DNA of 64,000 nt from Nemophila menziesii (lineage: Eukaryota; Streptophyta; Magnoliopsida; Boraginales; Hydrophyllaceae): positions 8,558,501 to 8,622,500 of the forward strand of contig JARWIR010000005.1 of the NCBI GenBank assembly GCA_029959085.1, written 5' to 3'. Shown here in pieces: positions 45,755 to 58,003 of the stretch. The notes beneath the pieces were generated by a model that was not told where the DNA came from, ran no database searches, and worked only from the letters and a program-made list of their open reading frames with translations. Made by a program: the position numbers and the translations under genes. Position 1 is the first letter of the stretch. Each line of letters begins with the position of its first letter.

Positions 45755-46373
45755 TGAGATCAGAAAAAGCACAACTCCAGGAGCCATGCATATCTCCTTC
45801 TTCAGAAGCCGATTTGTATTTTTTTTGGTTCGTAAGATTTGGTCAAACCAAATTCATATAGTTAGTTTTTATGTTGTTGTAATTAGTTAGTGTTTTTTCT
45901 TGTGTAATAAGTTTGAATTTGTAATAAAATTTAACACAAAGGTTATTGCTCTGTATTTTTTTAACAGTAGTCACTAATTTTATCGAATACTCAATGTTTT
46001 TTATAGAGTACTCATTAATTTTTATGGAGTACTCATCAAATTTTACGATACTCTCTATTTTTTTTAAATACTCTATACTTTTTTCAGATACTTATACTTT
46101 TTCCGATGGTGGGTGGTGGCTGGAGGTTGGTGGGCGGTTGCCGGAGAAGATTCAAACCCTGTACCTCTTGCTTTACCCCGTTTAAGGGTTGAAGAATTAT
46201 CAAGGCTATGGCCAGTTGAGCTACCCCAACTGGTTAGTGGTTTTGTTTTATATGAGTGTATTTACTAACTGTTTGTCTATAATAATTAGTAGAGGTCTCC
46301 CTAAAGAAGTTATTTTAGTCAATACCATATGTGGCATTAAGATTGTCTCCAAGACCTCATATGTCAATCATCC
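45755..46373. mobile_element. Truncated MULE, 3' part, same family as 41322-42810
   Basis: Shares AAGATTTGGTCAA (45838 and 42229), the following T-rich stretch, and GAGTACTC units with the 1.49-kb MULE. Its right end GTCTCCAAGACCTCATATG to CAATCATCC parallels that element's GTCTTCAAGACCCTATGTAT to TTCACCC. No left terminal repeat is present: the F-box copy joins it directly at about 45753, so a deletion has removed the left end. Confidence 0.6.
46145..46245 (-). repeat. tRNA-derived SINE-like head (minus strand)
   Basis: On the minus strand GGGTAGCTCAACTGGCCAT resembles a pol III A box and GGTTTGAATC, about 75 bases on, a B box (both directions are consistent). The spacing is tRNA-like but no cloverleaf is kept. 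The A-box/B-box pair resembles that in 48445-48540. Confidence 0.5.
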
Positions 46374-48444
<2,071 letters not shown>

Positions 48445-48665
48445 CAACCAGTTGGGTTAGCTCAACTGACAAGAGTCTTGCTATTTCTTCAGCACTTAAA
48501 GGGGAGGTATAGTGGGAGGTATAGTGTTTGAATCCACTCCCTAACGGGTGTGAAGTAAGAGGTACAAGGTTGGACCCCTCTCTGAACATGGGAGTTCAAA
48601 TCCTCTCCCCAACAGGTGTGAAGTAAGAGGTACAAGGTTGGAACCCCTCTCTGAACATGGATAAC
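48445..48665 (+). repeat. tRNA-derived SINE-like sequence with tail duplication
   Basis: GGGTTAGCTCAACTGACAAG (48453) resembles an A box and GTGTTTGAATCCACTCC (48526) a B box. The following GGTGTGAAGTAAGAGGTACA .. CTCTCTGAACATGG block is repeated once (48547 and 48615). No cloverleaf is kept, so it is SINE-like, not a tRNA gene. Confidence 0.5.
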
Positions 48666-48779
48666 CTATTTCTGATTTACCTGAAAATATACATGGAAAG
48701 GCGTGTATATCCCCATGGGGTTTTCCATGGTGTGATGTACACTACTTGTTGACTTTAATACTAACATTTGTGAATTTTA

Positions 48780-49020
48780 GGTACGATGAATATACAAACA
48801 TATACAAGTTCTACACCATGAACTTTGATCGAAATACAATATATGGTAACCCCTTCCCATCAACTATTTTAAATTAACTGTGATGTTTCCAAATTCGTAA
48901 AAGTTTGTCTATTTATGATGTCAGAAATGAGAAGTGGGATCGATCAATTGAGTGGCTATTGCGTTCGAGCATGGCAGATCTAGGTGATGGGAGTCCGAAT
49001 AAAAAATAATCGATTTTTTT
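48780..49020 (+). other. Two unrecognised exon-like pieces
   Basis: 48781-48845 (frame YDEYTNIYKFYTMNFDRNT) and 48927-48988 (frame NEKWDRSIEWLLRSSMADL) are bounded by AG and GT and could be adjacent exons joined in frame. No family recognised. Confidence 0.3.
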
Positions 49021-49075
49021 AGATTTAAATTTTAAAAAATAGACTTTCACCTCTAAATCTTATATTTGCGCGTGC

Positions 49076-49510
49076 AGTCTAAAACTCACCTTCTGATCTT
49101 TCCCAAAACTAGAACTACCCCCGCTAGTTCTTTTAACTTTTCATCTCCTTAAGATGTGCCCCTGCGTCCGAGACTGCTTTTGCTATTGAAGTTGAATTTC
49201 AAAGGTTTTGTTTAGCGAGTATGGATGCATAATCATTCTAGGTTACTAGCGTGATAATAGAGAACGTTCGTGCATATATTACACGGCATCTCGCCAGAAA
49301 TCGTTTCTCATTTTTTGCATATTTATATAATATTTCAAGAGAAACGATTTTTTATTCAAATACTTGTAAATTACGGTTAATTTGTATTTAGAGAGACAGT
49401 AATTGTGTTATTAAAGATATAATTTACAATTTTACGTCCTTTGACTCTTTAGATTCTTCGGGATTTTTTCAAAAAAAATTACTTCATAACGTAACAAAAT
49501 AGGTAGACTA
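49076..49510. repeat. B3-C upstream tract, duplicate of 35887-36322
   Basis: Near-identical to the B3-B upstream region, starting at TCTAAAACTCACCTTCTGAT. The LTR found upstream of B3-A and B3-B is not present, so the duplicated block is truncated at 49075. Confidence 0.85.
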
Positions 49511-49686
49511 AGAGTAATTATATATACTACCCAAATAACATACCCAAATACCATCCAATGGCGTGGCGTAAATTGGTTGGTCACAGATCAATAATTAATT
49601 GATTATTTATAACCAACCAATTGACGCCAGCTCAATAGGTGGTATTTGTGTAGTATGATTTTGGGTCGTATAGATCATTACTCGTT
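49511..49686. mobile_element. MITE in cassette C, GACTA target duplication
   Basis: Same element, same site and same flanks as 36323-36485. This copy has 13 extra bases near its left end, where ACCCAAATA-type sequence is repeated. Confidence 0.8.
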
Positions 49687-49847
49687 GACTAATCAGTCGA
49701 AAAAGACCACCACTACCATATAAACAAGACAGGAAAATACAGGATTTACACCTTCACTCAAATTTATTCTGCTTCCTGGTTTCCCTTTTTCCCCTTCCAT
49801 CAATATATATTAGCTACCGAAGACCCAACTCTTACAACGTCGAACAA

Positions 49848-51991
49848 ATGTCAGCAATGAAGCCAAAAACATTAGTTGTTCAATTACAGCCACCACGGGA
49901 AGAGGTGGTGGTGGTTCAGACAAATCCAGAACCAATTCAAGTTCCCCAAAAAGAATCTGTTGAGGAACAAGTAGAGCACGACTATGAATGGCCTACACAT
50001 GACGATGAAGCTGCTCCTAGAACTACGACTATTATTCATCCCAACACTTCTTCTTCATCTCCATCCACTTTTTCCCTGGTTTCTCTTTTACCCTCTTTCT
50101 TTCTCTCTATCTCTATATCTTCATGTTTAGCTTTGTTGAATATGTATCTTTGGTTTAATTTCCCTAGTTAATTTTAGATCTGGTTTGCTATTACCAGGGG
50201 AAACGAAAGACGAAGCCGAAGCTGTATCACGATGAGATTTCACCAATTATTCCCCCGAAAATAAAGAATTCTTTTTCTAAATCTAAACAGGTAAACTGAT
50301 CCAGCTTATCACCGAATTTCCATTTTACCTCACGGTTTTCCGATTTATCATATGGGATATTTGTTGCTTTACTTTGTAATCAATTCTCTTTTATCGAGAT
50401 TTCCGAACGGTCAATGTTATCTGAGATTTCCGAGCGGACAATAGTTGCTTGCAGATTGTTTCCTAATTACATTTTTGATAGCTGAGTATAATGAGAAAAG
50501 AACTTTACAGAGTACCTTTTTGTTTTAGACTATTCCTTTACAGAGTAATGGTTCAAGCACGGCTATACAGCCACCACCTGTCCCACAAAAATCTCCGACA
50601 ATGATAAGAGCAGAGGAGGTCCAAGCCAGCTTAGGAAATGAATATCCGAGCTTTCTTAAATTACTTGTTACATCAAATGTTGCTAGTTGCTTCTGGATGG
50701 TATGCATAATATTTAACGAACAGCCTAGATTGTGCCACAATGAGGGGCTCAGATTAATATTTGATTTTTTTTTGCTTTCTCGACAGGGTCTTCCTGCTCC
50801 ATTCTGTAAGCAACATTTACCAAGAAAGAACGCTACTGTAACAGTTGAGAATGAAAATGGTGAACTTTTTGAGGTCAAATACTTTGCGGAAAAAACAAGA
50901 CTTAGTGCTGGGTGGAGAAAATATGTTGGTGCCCATAAGTTAGTTGAAGGTGATGTTTTGATCTTTCAATTGGTTGATTATGCTAAGTTTAAGGTAACAA
51001 CATTTTATTATCTTTTATTTGTTTTAGTTTAGTTTTAAAGTTAAAAAATTTGATAATATGTGATTAATTAATAGGTTCATATAATAAGATCACATGATAT
51101 GACCGAAGTTGATATTGCTCTAAGCCTACCCAATCTTGATACCCTTACAAAACAGACTGATCCAGGTTTGTTTTACTACATCTTGCGATTACACCCCTGA
51201 CCCATCCCAAAAGCCCCCCTGAAATATTTTTACTAGGATTTGACACACGATTTTTCACACTTGTATAAACAGGGGCTATTGAAAACAAGAAACGCCCAAA
51301 GTCCCTTCCTTTAACTGTATTCCATAACAAGAATACGGAAGAAGATTTCTCAGGGTCAGCCGCAGCTCCTCACGGGGAGAACGGGCAGCTCGAAGAAGAT
51401 TCCGGAAACTCTAGTGAAGAAGTAGCGTTTCAAGTTCCGCCTCTATTTAGAGATTTAAAAACCTTCGATGATTTTCATATAGTTGTTAATGGATTATGCA
51501 TAGATTCTGAGCTTCCAGAAAATATTCGAAGGAAATATTACGAGCTTTGTTGCAGTAAAGACTCGTATCTCCATGATCGTTTACTCCCTGGAATTTACTG
51601 TAAATTAGCTGCGGGAATGATATTCGAATTTGTTAACACAGCTGAAAGTATTAGAGGTTGTAAACTCACTACATCTAGGAGAGAATTTGAGATATGGGAT
51701 AAATCTTTACGATCATTTGAATTGTTGGGTATGAATGTTGGGTTTTTAAGAGCGAGACTTGATAAGTTGATTAGTCTTGCATTTGATTCTGAAGGTGCTT
51801 CAGAAACAAAAAAATATTGGGATGCGAAGATTGAGAGAGTTCAATATGAAGAGGAGATTATGTGCCTTGAAGCTAAACTTGAAGAGTTGAAAGAAGCTTC
51901 TGAGAAATGTGACGAGGAGATTGAGAATTTGAGGTCTAAGGCGGAAAGTTATGAAGTTTTGTTTCAAGAAGAGGTTAATGCACCGTGGTGA
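49848..51991 (+). CDS. B3-domain protein, copy C (intact, 498 aa)
   Basis: Six exons: 49848-50078, 50198-50290, 50544-50699, 50787-50993, 51075-51165 and 51273-51991. All have GT/AG borders and agreeing phases. Start MSAMKPK, basic GKRKTKPK at exon 2, B3 domain at about residues 142-237, then the conserved C-terminal domain (FDDFHIVVNG, RKYYELCCSKD, SFELLGMNVGFLRARLD) and a coiled coil (EEEIMCLEAKLEELKEASEK). An in-frame 18-base deletion follows SSEEVA relative to copy A. Family as for copy A: Os01g0234100-like B3 regulators, predicted nuclear DNA-binding proteins. The 5' two-thirds is nearly identical to copy B while the last exon and 3' flank follow copy A, so the gene looks recombinant. 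It lacks the small exon 3 of copy A. Confidence 0.87.
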
Positions 51992-53251
51992 AATTTCAGA
52001 AAGTTGATGTTTATGTATTGAAGATTGCATTTAGGATGTGGAGGCTTTAAAGTTGTTGTGAATCGAATGCTAGAGTTTTATATTTATACTTTTGAAATTT
52101 TTTTAGCTAAGTGGTTGTTTTTATATTTGTTTGATACATAAATTATTCAGCTTAAGAATACATTTCGGTAGTTTTGATTAGTTTAACGATTAATCTGCAT
52201 GAATTGCTTCTGTGTTCTCTTCTTCTTTCAAACATTTTTAGGTATTACTTTTGTAGAGTCTTGGCTTAGATGGGGTTCCAGTTGGTCTAGGCGAGAATTT
52301 TAGAATACTTTTTATTGTGTTGAGGTTCGTGAGAGATTCTTAGTGATCTTCCTTGGGGTATTGTTTTCACAATAATAAGGTTGTCTTTTAAGTTACTTAT
52401 AAGAAAAAAGGTTGTCTTTTAAGTTCTTCTATGGAGGTGTGTGTGGCTTTTTACTAAAAAAAAATTATGTGGTGGTGAATTCACAGCATTATATTCGCCT
52501 TGAGGTTTACGAGGGATTATAATTGTGTATTTACTATATCAATGTGGTTTTTTTTTCAAACCCTTATATTAATAAAGGAGGATAATTTTAGCTGATTCCT
52601 AAAGATGGGGAATCCGCTTTTACAAGTTCCGCTAACGTAGTAGGGATAGAAAACCTTTCTAAGTTTAAACTATAGCCACATGACAAGTTTTTAACTACCC
52701 AATCAATAACTATGTTGTTAGTTCTTGATGTAAAAGAGAAGGTAGGATTACAAAAATCGGAAAATAAAATAAATACTACGAATTACATTCGAAATACTAG
52801 GAAAGATAAAAGAAAATTAGATGCAAGAGGTTCCATGATCGCCTTGTAATCGTTCTCGATCACGCATCTTGCTTATTTAATCTGCACGAATCGCTTGTAT
52901 GTTTTATTCTTTTTTCAAACATTTTTAGGTATTACTTTTGTGGATTCTTGGCTTAGGTGGGGTCCCATAAATTTTAAATGGTCTTGGCAAGAATGTTAGA
53001 ATACTTTTTCTTGTCTTGAGGTTCATGAGAGATTCTTAGTGATCTTCGTTGGGTATTGTTTTCACAATAATGAGGTTGTCTTTTAAGTTACTGATAAGAG
53101 AAAAGGTTGTTTTAAGTTCTTCTATGGAGGTGTGTGTGGCTTTTTACTAAATCTTTTTTATATGGTGGTGATTCACAGCATTATTTTCGCCTTGTGTATC
53201 AATGTGGTCTTGTTTTGTTTTTTCTTTTCCATTAATAAAGAAGGATAGTTT
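51992..53251. repeat. Spacer C with two copies of the 3' flank unit
   Basis: The unit GGTATTACTTTTGTAGAGTC ... GAGATTCTTAGTGATCTTCC occurs at 52240 and again at 52925. The stretch AAAGATGGGGAATCCGCTTT follows each (52600, and 53265 in a variant). This internal duplication of about 650 bp is absent from spacer A. No host gene. Confidence 0.7.
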
Positions 53252-53730
53252 TTAGCCGATCCTCAAAGATGGAGAATCCGTTTTTACAAGTTCCGCTAAT
53301 GTAGTAGAGATAGGAAACCTATCTAAGCTTAAACTATTGCCACATGACAAGTTTTTAGCTACCCAATCAACAACTATGTTGTTAATTCTCGACATAAAAG
53401 AGAAGGTAGGATTACGAAACTCGGAAATAAAATAAATACTACGAATTACATTAGAAATACTAGGAATTGATAAAAGAAGATTAGACGCAAGAGTTTTCAT
53501 GATAACCTTGCAATCGTTCTCGATCACGCATCTTGCTTCTTTGAACTCCCTAGCTTATAAACAAGCCTTCAAAATCCCTAATGTCTCATCTTCTTATGGA
53601 CTTTCTGCGCCAATCTCCCATGAATTATATTTTATTATACCTCCTCTATGGTCCCTGCAAACGCATGAAATAGAGGCTATATTAATTTTGTATAAAGCAT
53701 CGCTATTTATTTTGTACCATTTATGAGGAG
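53252..53730 (-). pseudogene. LINE RNase H-domain remnant, cassette C
   Basis: The minus-strand reading is KWYKINSDALYKINIASISC, then VCRDHRGGIIKYNSWEIGAE, a stop, then REFKEARCVIENDCKVIMKT and, near the end, NNIVVDWVAKNLSCG. K.N.DA....A...CV.RD..G, A....A, .E.D and the final VDWVAK box are the order of the RNase H-like domain found at the 3' end of plant LINE ORFs (RVT_3 type). Two in-frame stops are present. The stretch just beyond (53789-53977, minus) may be flanking LINE or spacer sequence; I do not recognise it. Confidence 0.7.
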
Positions 53731-54256
53731 GAGGTTTCCAATTACATACTGAATCCTTATTTTTGTTACTACTTTGTGAAACAGAGGATTATATATGAGA
53801 CCTTTTTTCGCAATGTTTAGTTTCAAAAGGTTTTTTACTTACTATCTCATCAAATAGTCTACTATCTTTTTTCCTCATGCTTTTAAAGTCATTCGCGGAT
53901 TCAGGGTCATTTTTATTAGTCTTCAGACACAAAACGTAATCCTTAGACTTTAAGATCAACTTCTGTTCTTCCTGCATTGCGAAAACTTTTTGTAATGTAA
54001 TAATGAGACAAGGGACAATGTGTTTAAATATAAAACCATTGTTTTTCCTCCATATATTCCAAGCTATTATGGCAATCTATTCCCGTAGATAATTATCCTT
54101 ACCCACCATTATGGCAATGTGGTCTTCAAATAGTTGATAGTTTTAGTTTTTTTTTGATAGATATGCTCAAATTTCTTGATACATTGTGGGATAATATACC
54201 CTTAAACTATAGTTGTTGATTATTTTTTTAAATTTTTAAATATATATAAACCTCTT

Positions 54257-54905
54257 AGGGTGCTATTGGTGTGCGATGATTGATTTAGACAAGAATGGAA
54301 TAAGTTAAGTAATTGAAATATTGCGAGAATCAAATAATCTTAGTATTAATTATTGTACCATGTTTGATATACAATAGGATTAAAAGTGGGAATAACTTAA
54401 ATAGTTCCAATCCCATAATTGGTAAAAATATTATAACATAAAGATTAGGAATAATTTTTATGAAATTACAAAAATAGAAAGAGATGATAGTATATTTGTA
54501 GGATTGGCAAGAATAAATTAGTCAGTCTAAAATTAATTTTGATTCCTAATCTAAATAGAATGATTTAAAATCATGGGAGGGGATGAAATAGATATTAGAG
54601 TAAATATATATACCACCCAAAATTATACCGCCCAAATATCATCCAATGACGTGGCATGAGTTGGTTAGTTATAAATCGTTAATCTATTTATTTTCTTGAT
54701 ATAATTAACGATATATAACCAACTAATTCACGCCACGTCATTGAGTGATATTTGAGTCGTATGATTTTGGGTGGTATATATCATTACTCTAGATGTTATC
54801 ATGTTTATGGGATTAAGTAATTAAAATTATATTCTTTTAAACACATGTCAAATATAGGAATAGAATTCAAAAGAAATCAAATTATATTTATTATGTACCA
54901 ATCAT
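54257..54905. mobile_element. MITE (TIR about TGGTRYGCG), with nested MITE
   Basis: The left end GGTGCTATTGGTGTGCGATG and right end TTATGTACCAATCATACCTT are imperfect inverted repeats. The internal blocks match 15985-16850. A second MITE is nested at about 54597-54788. Confidence 0.6.
54597..54788. mobile_element. Nested MITE related to those upstream of B3-B and B3-C
   Basis: The left part AGAGTAAATATATATACCAC and right part GGGTGGTATATATCATTACT then CT are inverted repeats. The inner parts ATCCAATGACGTGGCATG and CACGCCACGTCATTGAGTGA pair too, so the element can fold almost completely. Spacer A at 16402 (ATAGATGTTACCATG) gives the empty site. Confidence 0.8.
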
Positions 54906-54919
54906 ACCTTTAAATTAAT

Positions 54920-55250
54920 AATTCATTATTAAGTACTCCTTTTAATTTTAAAAATAAATATAAACTTTTCTTAAATCATTAATTTGTTACTGATTATGTT
55001 TTTATCTATTTAATTTTATTATCTGTTATTTTCTTATCTTCGATTTTTACAAATAACTTAGTTTATTTATGTATATAGAAGTTATAATAGACAATTTATA
55101 ATAGACAATTTATAATAATATAATAATAGGTAACTAATGTGCATGTCACTTGTGAGAGAATAAAGATCACTCTCGTTTAAGTTTAATTAGAAAGAAGATA
55201 GAGAAAACAATAAATCATTAGTTTAAAGAAAATTTATATGTATTTTTAAA
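54920..55250. repeat. Cassette remnant: upstream part of a fourth F-box segment
   Basis: Reads the same blocks as 20115-20420 and 43890-44090 (AAATCATTAATTTGTTACTG, TTTACAAATAACTTA, GTGCATGTCACTTGTGAGAG). Collinearity ends near 55250, so the F-box gene part is missing. Confidence 0.75.
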
Positions 55251-56050
55251 AAGGGTTAAGGTTTTCTTGAATTAAAATAACAAACCAATTTCCTATTCAG
55301 ATAATACAACAATTTAGATAAAAAGTTTACTATAATACCCTTATTATAGTTGTTGTCTTTGACTATATATCTATTCACATTTAAATCGAACATTATAATA
55401 GATGTGAAAATCCACATACTACTAATTTCATCGCACGCGCACGTTCGGGATTTTCTTTAAATCGTCATAACAAATTCTAAAAAAATAAAAATAAATAAAT
55501 TACATTTTTAGACGAGACAAATTAATATTTACGTCTATGATTTTTTTATTATTTTTAAAATTTTTTAGATTTTTATTTATTGATTTTTTTTAAATGGGAT
55601 TTTGTCCCATATCTAATTTTAAGATTTCTATTGTATAACTAAGATGAGATTTGCCCTATCGCTATTGTAAAACTAATTAAAGGTATAATGTGTTGGAGAT
55701 GATGATGTGTTGTTTTGCGAGGTAAAAAGCCTCGACCTGGTGGAGTTATGTATGTATGTCGACGGATTGATAGGATTGTTCCGTCCAGTTTTACTATTCC
55801 TACTCCGATTTTGTTTGCAGAGCCTTCGAAACCTAAAGCTATTAGTTGCTTATTCTTTCGATTAATTCCCTACAATTTACGGTTATATAAGAAATAACTT
55901 ATTTACTTTGAATATCTATGACTTGAGAAGTAATAATTAGTTGAAATGAAGAAAAATATTGTTTCTAGTTCATTATATAACATTCAAAATCAAATTGTAC
56001 GAGTCATCAACATTATTAAACACTATAACAAAAAAGAACTCATTTAATAC
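55251..56050. other. AT-rich DNA with a third copy of the GGT/foldback family core
   Basis: 55415-55560 (ATCGCACGCGCACGTTCGGG, AAATCGTCATAACAAATTCT) matches the core of the foldback arms at 56248 and 56598. GGGATTTTGTCCCAT (55598) and a related string at 55640 echo the hairpin at 56053. 55715-55897 has a weak open frame with a few protein-like residues, but I recognise nothing. Confidence 0.45.
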
Positions 56051-56765
56051 TGAGATGGGATTTGTCCCATCTCTATTGTAAAACTAAGATGGAACTATCC
56101 CATCTGCGATTAAAACCTTCTACCACTACCACCACAATAACCACCACCACTACAACCACTACCACAACCACCATCACCACCACAACAACAACAACCACAG
56201 CCACTACCACCACAACCACCACCACCACCATTACCTACTACTAATTTAATTACACACGCGCGCGTCCGTGATTTTTTTTAAATCGTCATAACTAATTCTA
56301 AAAAAAATCATAAAAATAAAAAATTCGCAATTTTGGATAAAGAAACTTAATTTTTATGTATATGATTTCTTTTAATTTTTTTTGAATTTTTGAATTTTTT
56401 TAAAAAATCTCAGTGAATTTCATGTTTGCAAAAAGAAAATTCACTGTTTCGAACAGTGAGTTTCAAGTTTTAAACAATGAATTCTGTGTATGCAAAAAAA
56501 AATATAAAAAAAATCAAAAAAAAATCATAGACGTAAATATTAATTTGCTTTATTAGAAAAATACAATTTTTTTATTTTTCTAGATTTTTCTAGAATTATT
56601 TATGACGATTTAAAAAAAATCACGGACGCGCGCATGTGTAATGAATTTAGTAGTAGGTGGTGGTGGTGGTGTGGTGGTAGTGGTGGTGGTGGTGGTGGTG
56701 GTTGTGGTTGCGGTAGCTGTAATGACGGTTAAATACATGGTAGTGGTGGTGATGGTGGGGGTGGA
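56051..56765. repeat. Foldback repeat with ACC/GGT minisatellite arms
   Basis: Left arm: ACC-rich tract 56123-56238, CTACTACTAATTTAATTACA, CACGCGCGCGTCCGTGATTT, AAATCGTCATAA (to 56290). Right arm, in reverse complement: TTATGACGATTT (56599), AAATCACGGACGCGCGCATG, AATTTAGTAGTAGG, GGT-rich tract to 56765. The ~300-bp spacer contains TTCACTGTTTCGAACAGTGA, itself a dyad. A separate hairpin GATGGGA-TTTG-TCCCATC lies at 56053-56070. Confidence 0.85.
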
Positions 56766-56879
56766 AGTACACAATTATTTGTTTAATATTTAAGAGATTA
56801 TTACCCAAGGGGTCTTGATCACACCACCCCGGGACCTAACAAGACCGGTTAGATTAAATCTTCTAACTAAAGGCCTCAA

Positions 56880-57014
56880 CCATAAATTAACACTATATAG
56901 TTGTTTACCTTATTACTATTATACCCTCATATGTTTTTAATCACTATATATAATACTTTATAAACCCGAAACCTTAATCTCACATAACTAACACTAACTC
57001 TAACTCGGTTCGTT

Positions 57015-57082
<68 letters not shown>

Positions 57083-58003
57083 ACCGAACTGTCCAAAAGC
57101 TCTCTCCTTCAAAGCTCTCGCCATCTAGATCGGTGATATCTCTCTCTATCTATCGGCGCTCTATCTCTCTTTATCTATCGGTGCTCTCTCTCTCACTCTC
57201 TTTTGCTCGGTGCTTTATTGCTTACAATTTTGTTCTTCTCTATATCGCGCTCACCATTCATCACGTAAGTTAATTTTTTTTGTCTTCTTTACTTGTTTTA
57301 GCTGGGTTTTTATGAACTTGATAATATTATGTGTTTAAATTTGCTGCAATTGTTCGTTTTTATGCATTGTTTCATGTACTAGTAGTTTTTCATCTATTTT
57401 TTTGTGTTCATCGTGTGTTTTATATGTTTTTAACTCGTTTTAGCTAGGTTTTTACGAACTTGATAAGATTATGTGTTTAAATTTGTTGCAATTGTTTGTT
57501 TTTATGCATTGTTTCATGTACAAGTAGTTGTATATTGTTTTTCATCGATTATTCTGTGTTAATCGTGTGGTTCATATGTTTTTTGCTGTTTTACTATATT
57601 ATCTGCTATAATTCACAATGATCTTATGTTTTTTACGTATGCTCAGTTGATTTTGCGTGTGTTATGATTTTCTTACGTTCGTGCATGTTTTGCATGGTAT
57701 ACATGCTCAGTATTTTTGGTTTTTAAGCATGCTCAGTAGATTCGCTTGTATCATTGTTTGTTATCATGCTTTGTACTTGTTCTAATTATACCATAGGTGT
57801 AATATGTATGCTCAGCACTTTATTGATGCTCGGTGTATGCTCAATACTTGTTCTAATTACACCATAGGTGTAATATGTATGCTCAGTACTTTATCGATGC
57901 TCAGTGCACTTGTTTTTCATGCTCAGTGTAGTTTGTCTTCATGCTCAGTACTTATGCTATACTCATCATCGTTTGTTTTTTGAGTTCTAAACTTCCAGAT
58001 TAG
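56880..58003 (+). promoter_or_regulatory. Transposase 5' region: (CT)n leader and first intron
   Basis: The 5' UTR-like stretch contains an uninterrupted (CT)n tract of about 60 bases (57018-57080), then CTCTCT-rich DNA to the donor TCACGTAAGT (intron from 57265). The acceptor TTCCAG (57998) lies six bases before the ATG at 58004. The 0.7-kb intron holds about ten TGCTCAGTA-like motifs (57640-57955) and two ~100-bp similar blocks (GGGTTTTTATGAACTTGATA at 57304 and its variant at 57448). Transcription start not determined. Confidence 0.55.

Noticed and set aside
48445..48540. Functional tRNA gene
   Set aside because: A- and B-box-like strings are present but no cloverleaf can be drawn and the spacing region is not stem-forming.
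56062..56244. Threonine-rich protein
   Set aside because: It is a read-through of the ACC/ACN trinucleotide arm of the foldback repeat.
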